From assembly GCA_964530525.1 (NCBI GenBank), contig CAZHBH010000002.1, positions 24,286 to 88,285 on the forward strand: a stretch of 64,000 bases of DNA, given 5' to 3'. The notes beneath the pieces were generated by a model. The model saw only the letters and a program-made list of their open reading frames with translations. It had not been told where the DNA came from and searched no databases. Each line of letters starts with the position of its first letter. The first letter of the stretch is position 1. Shown one piece after another: positions 58,881 to 64,000 of the stretch. A program made the translations under genes and the position numbers. The DNA is from CAYNQN01 sp964530525. GTDB taxonomy: Bacteria; Actinomycetota; Acidimicrobiia; Acidimicrobiales; Acidimicrobilacustridaceae.

Positions 58881-60044
58881 CTAGCGGCCACCCGCAGGCA
58901 CCACCTGGTCACCCACCACCTCGGCCGTGGGGACGAAGCGGCCCCCGTCCACCACGTATATGTAGACCGGACCTTCCGTGACCTCGCCGACGTCGTCGAA
59001 GCTCACCGAGCCGGTGGCCCCCTCGATGGTCATGTCGTCCACCGCCTGCAGCACCGCCGCACGGCTGGGGCCCACGTCGTGGATCGCCCGCACCAACATG
59101 GTCGCGGCGTCGTAGGCCTCCGCACCGAACGGCCCCGGCGCCGCCCCGAACACGTCGAGGTATCGAGAGGCGAACAACCTCAGCGAAGCCCGCTGGCCGT
59201 TGGCGGTGGGAGCGCAGGGGCAGGTCACCACCGCTCCCTCGGCCGCGGCACCGGAGGCCACCAGGAACTCGCTCGTGAACACGGCGTCGGGGGCGCTGAA
59301 CAAGGTGGTCTTGCCCGCCTCGCGCAGCTGGCGCACCAGGCGCGCCCCGATCACGTCGGTGCCCCCGAAGAAGAGGGCTTCGGGTCCAGACGCCGTGACC
59401 TCGTTTATGGCGCCCGTGTAGTCGCGGCTGGACGGGTCGATCGTTCGACGGGCCACCACCTCGGCGCCGAAGGCCGGGAGCGAGCTGGCCACCAGGTCGG
59501 CGATGCCGTCGCCGTAGAGGTCGCCGTCGTCGATGATCGCTATGCGGGTGAGACCCAACGCCCCCGCCAGGTAACGGGCGATGGCAGGCCCCTGCGTGGA
59601 GTCGCTCGTGACCATGCGGTGGAAGCTGCTCCACCCCTTGGTGCCCAGCTCTGCGTTGGTGGCCGAGGGGGTCAGCACCGCGAGTCCGGCCGCCTCGAAC
59701 ACCGGCATCGCCATGCTGGTCTCGCCGGACTGGGTCGGCCCCACGACACCCACGATGTCGGGCTGGTCCACCAGTTGCTTGGCGATGCGGTCGGCCTGGT
59801 CGGGGTTGCCCTGGGTGTCGAACTCGACGAGGCCCACCTGGCACTGCTCGGGGTCCTGCTGGCCGAGGGCCAGCTGCACCGCGTTGCGCAACGGGCGCCC
59901 GAGGGCCGACGTGGGTCCGGTGAGGGGGCCCACGTAGGCGATCGCGACCGGTTCGCAGTCGGTGCCCGCCGCGCTGCTCCCCGACGAGCACGCGCCGGCT
60001 GCGACCAGCATCGCCAAGGCCACGAAGGCCGCCACCAGCTTCAC
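58881..60044 (-). CDS. Type I ABC substrate-binding lipoprotein
   Basis: 387 residues from GTG 60044. The lipobox ends at Cys19 (AMLVAAGACSSG). VAIAYVGPLTGPTSALGRPL and the GVVGPTQSGETSMAMP segment are typical of branched-chain-type receptors, with FGGTDVIGARLVRQL further on. No permease or ATPase gene is adjacent. It overlaps the stop of a membrane sensor gene (GTGA), so it may be the sensor's ligand-binding partner rather than a transporter subunit. Confidence 0.87.
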   Translation of the reverse strand: MKLVAAFVALAMLVAAGACSSGSSAAGTDCEPVAIAYVGPLTGPTSALGRPLRNAVQLALGQQDPEQCQVGLVEFDTQGNPDQADRIAKQLVDQPDIVGVVGPTQSGETSMAMPVFEAAGLAVLTPSATNAELGTKGWSSFHRMVTSDSTQGPAIARYLAGALGLTRIAIIDDGDLYGDGIADLVASSLPAFGAEVVARRTIDPSSRDYTGAINEVTASGPEALFFGGTDVIGARLVRQLREAGKTTLFSAPDAVFTSEFLVASGAAAEGAVVTCPCAPTANGQRASLRLFASRYLDVFGAAPGPFGAEAYDAATMLVRAIHDVGPSRAAVLQAVDDMTIEGATGSVSFDDVGEVTEGPVYIYVVDGGRFVPTAEVVGDQVVPAGGR

Positions 60045-61381
60045 GTGCCCTCGCCCTTCGCACGGGCGCGCATCTCTGCCGCGCGCGACTCGAGGTCCTT
60101 GAAGAAGTCGGTCTCGGTGACCTCGGCGACCTCCTTGGCACGCCGCTCGTGGTCGATCTCCACCTTCAGCGCCTTCAACTGCGCACGCAGGCGCCTCTCG
60201 CGCTCTGCCACCTCGCGCACCATCTGGCGCATGACCCGTGCCAGGTCGGCGATGTCGCTGCGACCGTGCGTGTAGCGCTCGAGGCGATCCTCGTCGACGC
60301 TCTCGCCCCGCTCCACCGATGCTGCTGCCTGCGTGATGGCGGTGATGGGACGCGAGACCCGCCGGGCGATCACGACTGCCGCGATCACGGCCAGGGCGCC
60401 GATCACGAGCCCCGCCACCATGATCTGGCGGGCCAGGGATTCGATCGGCTCCAGGAACGTCGCCCGGGGTTCGGCCACCACCACCCACATGCTGTGATCG
60501 CCCACCTGGTCGTAGGCCACGATCTGGGCCCCCGCGCCCGGCAGGTAGGTCTCGGTGATGGTCCCCTCGCCAGCCATGGTCTCGCCGAAGCCCTCCATGT
60601 CGAGCGACTCGATGGTCTCCACCGGGTAGCCCCGCTGGGTCACCAGCAGCGACGCAACGCTGTCGCTCAGGTCTCCCAACGCCGAGTAGCGGAGCCGATG
60701 GTCCCGCGCGCCCACCACCACCGTCTCCCTGTTGGTGAGCAGCACCTGCGATCCAGGGGTCTGCGGTGCCTGGTTGAGCGCCCAGAGCACGGCCTCGGCG
60801 CGCACCTCGATGGCCACCACCCCCACGGCGGCCGACCCGGCCGGCCTCGCCGGGACCGCCACGTACATGGACAGGCTGGAGGGTTGCGTCCCGGCGATGA
60901 TCTCGCTGACCGCCGCCGAGCCTCCGAGCGCGTCGTAGAACCAGCCCTGCGAGCCGTAGGGGCCGCTTCCAGCCGCCGTGGAAGGCAGGCCGTCCACGAC
61001 GACGCCGGTGCGCCCCAGCAGCATCACGCCGGAGAAGTCGGGGCTGGAGGTGAGCACCGAGCTGAGCACCCCCGGGTCGAGGGGCGAAGCGAGCGTGGTG
61101 GGGTCGAGGCTCGCCAGTGCCGCCACCACCTCGGGCTGGGTGGCGAGCTGGTCGGCCTGGGCCACGACGCCCGATATGAACTCGTTGAGCGTGGCGGAGC
61201 TGAACTGGGCGGTGGCGGCGACGTTGGTGAGCTGCGAGCCCTCCACCGCCTGGCGTCCACGGGTGACCCCGGCGAAGGCCACCACCACCATGGGCACGAG
61301 GGCAGCCACCACCAGGCCCACGGCGATCCGTGTACCGGCCGACCACCGTCTCGGGTCGAGGCGATGTCCCCTCTCGATCAT
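60041..61381 (-). CDS. dCache-HAMP membrane sensor without an output domain
   Basis: 446 residues from ATG 61381. Membrane helix near 20-42 (TRIAVGLVVAALVPMVVVAF), an outer dCache-like domain of about 280 residues (SPDFSGVMLLGRTGVVVDG, GPYGSQGWFYDALGG), a second helix (VAGLVIGALAVIAAVVIARR), a HAMP domain (RRVSRPITAITQAAASVERG) and a coiled coil of about 70 residues. No kinase, cyclase, GGDEF or methyl-accepting domain follows. It must signal through another protein. Confidence 0.82.
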   Translation of the reverse strand: MIERGHRLDPRRWSAGTRIAVGLVVAALVPMVVVAFAGVTRGRQAVEGSQLTNVAATAQFSSATLNEFISGVVAQADQLATQPEVVAALASLDPTTLASPLDPGVLSSVLTSSPDFSGVMLLGRTGVVVDGLPSTAAGSGPYGSQGWFYDALGGSAAVSEIIAGTQPSSLSMYVAVPARPAGSAAVGVVAIEVRAEAVLWALNQAPQTPGSQVLLTNRETVVVGARDHRLRYSALGDLSDSVASLLVTQRGYPVETIESLDMEGFGETMAGEGTITETYLPGAGAQIVAYDQVGDHSMWVVVAEPRATFLEPIESLARQIMVAGLVIGALAVIAAVVIARRVSRPITAITQAAASVERGESVDEDRLERYTHGRSDIADLARVMRQMVREVAERERRLRAQLKALKVEIDHERRAKEVAEVTETDFFKDLESRAAEMRARAKGEGT

Positions 61382-61466
61382 CGACCGGCGACCTCTAGTT
61401 GCGAACGACTGGCCGGCCGGGGAAGCGGCCGACTTGGGGGAACCTGCACTCCATGCGCCGCCGACG

Positions 61467-62432
61467 CTACAGGTCGTCGAGGGCGGCGGGCAGGCGGGCT
61501 GTGCGGCTTCGGCCCAGGTGAGCCCTGTAGCGGGCGACACCCTCGTCTAGGTCTGCGAAGCCACGCTCCACGAGGCGGTCGAGGCTCCCCCTGGCCTCGT
61601 CGGCCCCGGTGCCGAGCCGCACGGCCATCTCGGGCGCTGTTGCGGGCCCCTCTCGCATGAGGCTCACCTGGGCGAGTCGCTCGGCGTCGTCGAGGGCCAG
61701 CACGTCGGAGAGGCCGCGCTCGGGGAGCTCCAGGTGCACCCTGCGCATCCGTCCCACGCCGACCGTGGCGTGCTCCAGGACGAAGTCGTAGACGTGCCCC
61801 CCGGTGCTGCGTGAAGAGTCGACCATGTGGAAGTGCCAACCGGGGAAGTTCACGCCCTCGGCGTGGTCGGGGAAGTGGAAGCCCACCATCACGGCGTCGA
61901 GGCCCGAGCGCTCGAATATCTGCTGGTCGGTCTCGAGCACCTCGGCGAAGGGCCGGTAGGGCGGCTCCTGGTGGCGCACGCTGCGGAACTGCACGTGCTC
62001 GAATCGACCGTCGAAGCGGACGGCGTATATGCCCGTCGGGTCGTCTAGGACCGAGTGCACGTGCTCTTGCACCTCGTCCTTGGTGGTTCGCGAAGGCAGC
62101 TCGATCGTGACGTCCACCTTCAGGTCCGTGAGCACCGCGAACGGCACGCGCTGGTCGTCGGCGGCCAGCCGGCTCCTCCCGTCGATGTCGATGTTCCAGA
62201 ACTCCCCATCGACCACCACCAGCTCTCCGTCGAGGCCCTGGATGGTCCCGATGCCGAAGCTTCCCTTGTCGCGCAGCTCGCCGATGGTGACATCGCCGTC
62301 GTAGTTGCCGTCGAGCAGCGACTGCACCATCTGCACCTGGAAGAGCTCGTCGGCCCCCACCGCACGGCTGGTCACCTCGGGCTGGCGGAGCAGGTCGACG
62401 GCGATGGAGTGGACGAAGCGGTGGTCGAACAT
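61467..62432 (-). CDS. Acetolactate decarboxylase-winged helix fusion
   Basis: 321 residues. Residues 1 to about 235 are an alpha-acetolactate decarboxylase domain: GIGTIQGLDGELVVVDGEFW and the zinc histidines H200, H202 (GWHFHMV) and H213 (GGHVYDF). Residues about 245-310 (ALDDAERLAQVSLMREGPAT, then VRLGTGADEARGSLDRLVER) look like a winged helix of MarR type. Known decarboxylases lack this extension. Start ATG 62432 lies 11 bases after menB, so the two are one unit. The zinc sites are seen; DNA binding is inference. Confidence 0.72.
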   Translation of the reverse strand: MFDHRFVHSIAVDLLRQPEVTSRAVGADELFQVQMVQSLLDGNYDGDVTIGELRDKGSFGIGTIQGLDGELVVVDGEFWNIDIDGRSRLAADDQRVPFAVLTDLKVDVTIELPSRTTKDEVQEHVHSVLDDPTGIYAVRFDGRFEHVQFRSVRHQEPPYRPFAEVLETDQQIFERSGLDAVMVGFHFPDHAEGVNFPGWHFHMVDSSRSTGGHVYDFVLEHATVGVGRMRRVHLELPERGLSDVLALDDAERLAQVSLMREGPATAPEMAVRLGTGADEARGSLDRLVERGFADLDEGVARYRAHLGRSRTARLPAALDDL

Positions 62433-62443
62433 GGCCTCGGGGC

Positions 62444-63364
62444 TCAGTAGTGCCAGGGGAAGGCAGACCAGTCGGGGTCGCGCCTCTGCAGGAACGCGTC
62501 GCGGCCCTCGGCGGCCTCGTCGGTCATGTAGGCGAGACGAGTGGCCTCGCCCGCGAACACCTGCTGTCCCACGAGGCCGTCGTCCACCAGGTTGAAGGCG
62601 AACTTGAGCATGCGCTGGGCAGTGGGGCTCTTGGCGTTGATCATCCGACCCCACTCCAGGGCTGTGCCCTCCAGCTCGTCGTGGGGGACGACCTCGTTGA
62701 CCATGCCCATGCGCTGGGCATCGGCCGCCGAGTACTCCCTGCCGAGGAAGAAGACCTCGCGTGCGAACTTCTGACCCACCTGGCGGGCCAGGTACGCCGA
62801 GCCGAAGCCGCCGTCGAAGCTGGCCACGTCGGCATCGGTCTGCTTGAAGCGGGCGTGCTCTGCGCTGGCGATGGTGAGGTCGCACACCACGTGCAGGCTG
62901 TGCCCGCCTCCGGCTGCCCACCCGGGCACCACGCACACCACCACCTTGGGCATCGTGCGGATGAGGCGCTGCACCTCGAGGATGTGAAGTCGACCCGTGC
63001 TGCCCTGCGCCAGCTCCGCAACCCCACCCGGGCTCGACCCACCCTCTCGGTACTCGTAGCCGGCCCTGCCTCGCACCCTCTGGTCTCCGCCGGAGCAGAA
63101 CGCCCACACGCCGTCCTTCGGCGAGGGGCCGTTGCCGGTCAGCAGTACGCAGCCCACGTCGGAGGTCGTTCGTGCGTGGTCGAGGACCCTGTACAGCTCG
63201 TCGACCGTCTGGGGTCGGAACGCGTTGCGCACCTCAGGACGGTCGAACGCCACGCGCACGGTCCCGCTCTCCACCGCCCGGTGGTACGTGATGTCCTGGA
63301 GGTCGCCGAAGCCCTCCACCTCCCGCCATGCAGACTGATCGAAGATCTCCGAGACCACCGTCAC
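62444..63364 (-). CDS. menB: 1,4-dihydroxy-2-naphthoyl-CoA synthase MenB
   Basis: 306 residues. FCSGGDQRVRGRAGY and WAAGGGHSLHVVCDLTIASA are MenB signatures, and ADVASFDGGFGSAYLARQVG has the glycine of the bicarbonate-dependent type I enzymes. It closes the second ring of the menaquinone precursor. Other men genes are not in the window. It is transcribed toward the decarboxylase gene. Confidence 0.95.
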   Translation of the reverse strand: MTVVSEIFDQSAWREVEGFGDLQDITYHRAVESGTVRVAFDRPEVRNAFRPQTVDELYRVLDHARTTSDVGCVLLTGNGPSPKDGVWAFCSGGDQRVRGRAGYEYREGGSSPGGVAELAQGSTGRLHILEVQRLIRTMPKVVVCVVPGWAAGGGHSLHVVCDLTIASAEHARFKQTDADVASFDGGFGSAYLARQVGQKFAREVFFLGREYSAADAQRMGMVNEVVPHDELEGTALEWGRMINAKSPTAQRMLKFAFNLVDDGLVGQQVFAGEATRLAYMTDEAAEGRDAFLQRRDPDWSAFPWHY

Positions 63365-63494
63365 GCTGCGACGCCTCGCGGGTCAGCTGCACCGATGGCC
63401 CCCGGAACTGCGCTGCGCCCGATGGGGACCCCGCCCGAAGGCTCGGGATCCGAGGCGCCAGCGACGCTTGCGGAGCCGGCGCAGAGCGGCATGG

Positions 63495-64000
<506 letters not shown>

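Noticed and set aside
61467..63107. A 546-residue fusion starting inside menB
   Set aside because: The extension is a shadow frame of menB; the decarboxylase domain begins at ATG 62432.

Overview
The window looks like a chromosomal segment of a high-GC Gram-positive bacterium, most likely an actinobacterium of the Acidimicrobiia type (Ilumatobacter/Iamia-like). This placement is inference. It rests on the strongly GC-rich codon use, frequent GTG/TTG starts, dense ATGA/GTGA gene overlaps, a DUF3107 gene beside paired ArsA-like ATPases, secreted proteins ending in three SLH-type repeats, and a System I (ccm) cytochrome c operon. I found no tRNA, rRNA, CRISPR array, insertion sequence or prophage. 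No gap between genes exceeds 300 bases. The left end cuts an enoyl-CoA hydratase/isomerase gene and the right end cuts a myo-inositol-1-phosphate synthase gene.

Bases 1-27000 form a CoA-thioester catabolic island. It holds crotonases (two of PaaG type), MaoC/hot-dog proteins, SDR oxidoreductases, an aldehyde dehydrogenase, two stand-alone PaaA-like diiron proteins (one next to a thioredoxin-like [2Fe-2S] ferredoxin), a DUF35 protein with an Ltp2-like thiolase/aldolase, a PaaK-like ligase, two acyl-CoA synthetases, a biosynthetic-type thiolase, a hot-dog thioesterase and a complete Liv-type ABC importer. The importer has a LivM-LivG fusion. PadR and two TetR regulators are embedded. A 14-base operator, consensus CTAMCRRYYRDTAG, recurs upstream of at least six of these transcription units, so they probably form one regulon for uptake, CoA activation, oxygenation and beta-oxidation-like cleavage of an unknown carboxylic acid.

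Bases 27000-33000 hold Fe-S and P-loop genes: two ArsA-like ATPases, DUF3107, an Mrp-family ATPase, a SufR-like regulator with a palindromic operator over its promoter, a cysteine desulfurase and a histidine phosphatase. Bases 32900-39150 are the ccm operon in the order A-B-C-D-F-TlpA-H/TPR, with no ccmE. The last gene is interrupted by an in-frame TAG. Bases 39250-47900 are mixed: class E-like sortase, lipoprotein, ECF sigma with its anti-sigma, a secreted crystallin-like protein, an ACP-GNAT fusion, a glycosyltransferase, a GH63-like hydrolase and a divergent crotonase.

Bases 48000-54740 carry two SLH-repeat secreted proteins (498 and 1649 aa), the first behind a long structured leader. Bases 54800-64000 carry LysR, AlkB, a double-domain glycosyltransferase with a coiled-coil partner, a substrate-binding lipoprotein overlapping a dCache-HAMP sensor, an acetolactate decarboxylase-winged helix fusion, menB and the truncated inositol phosphate synthase.
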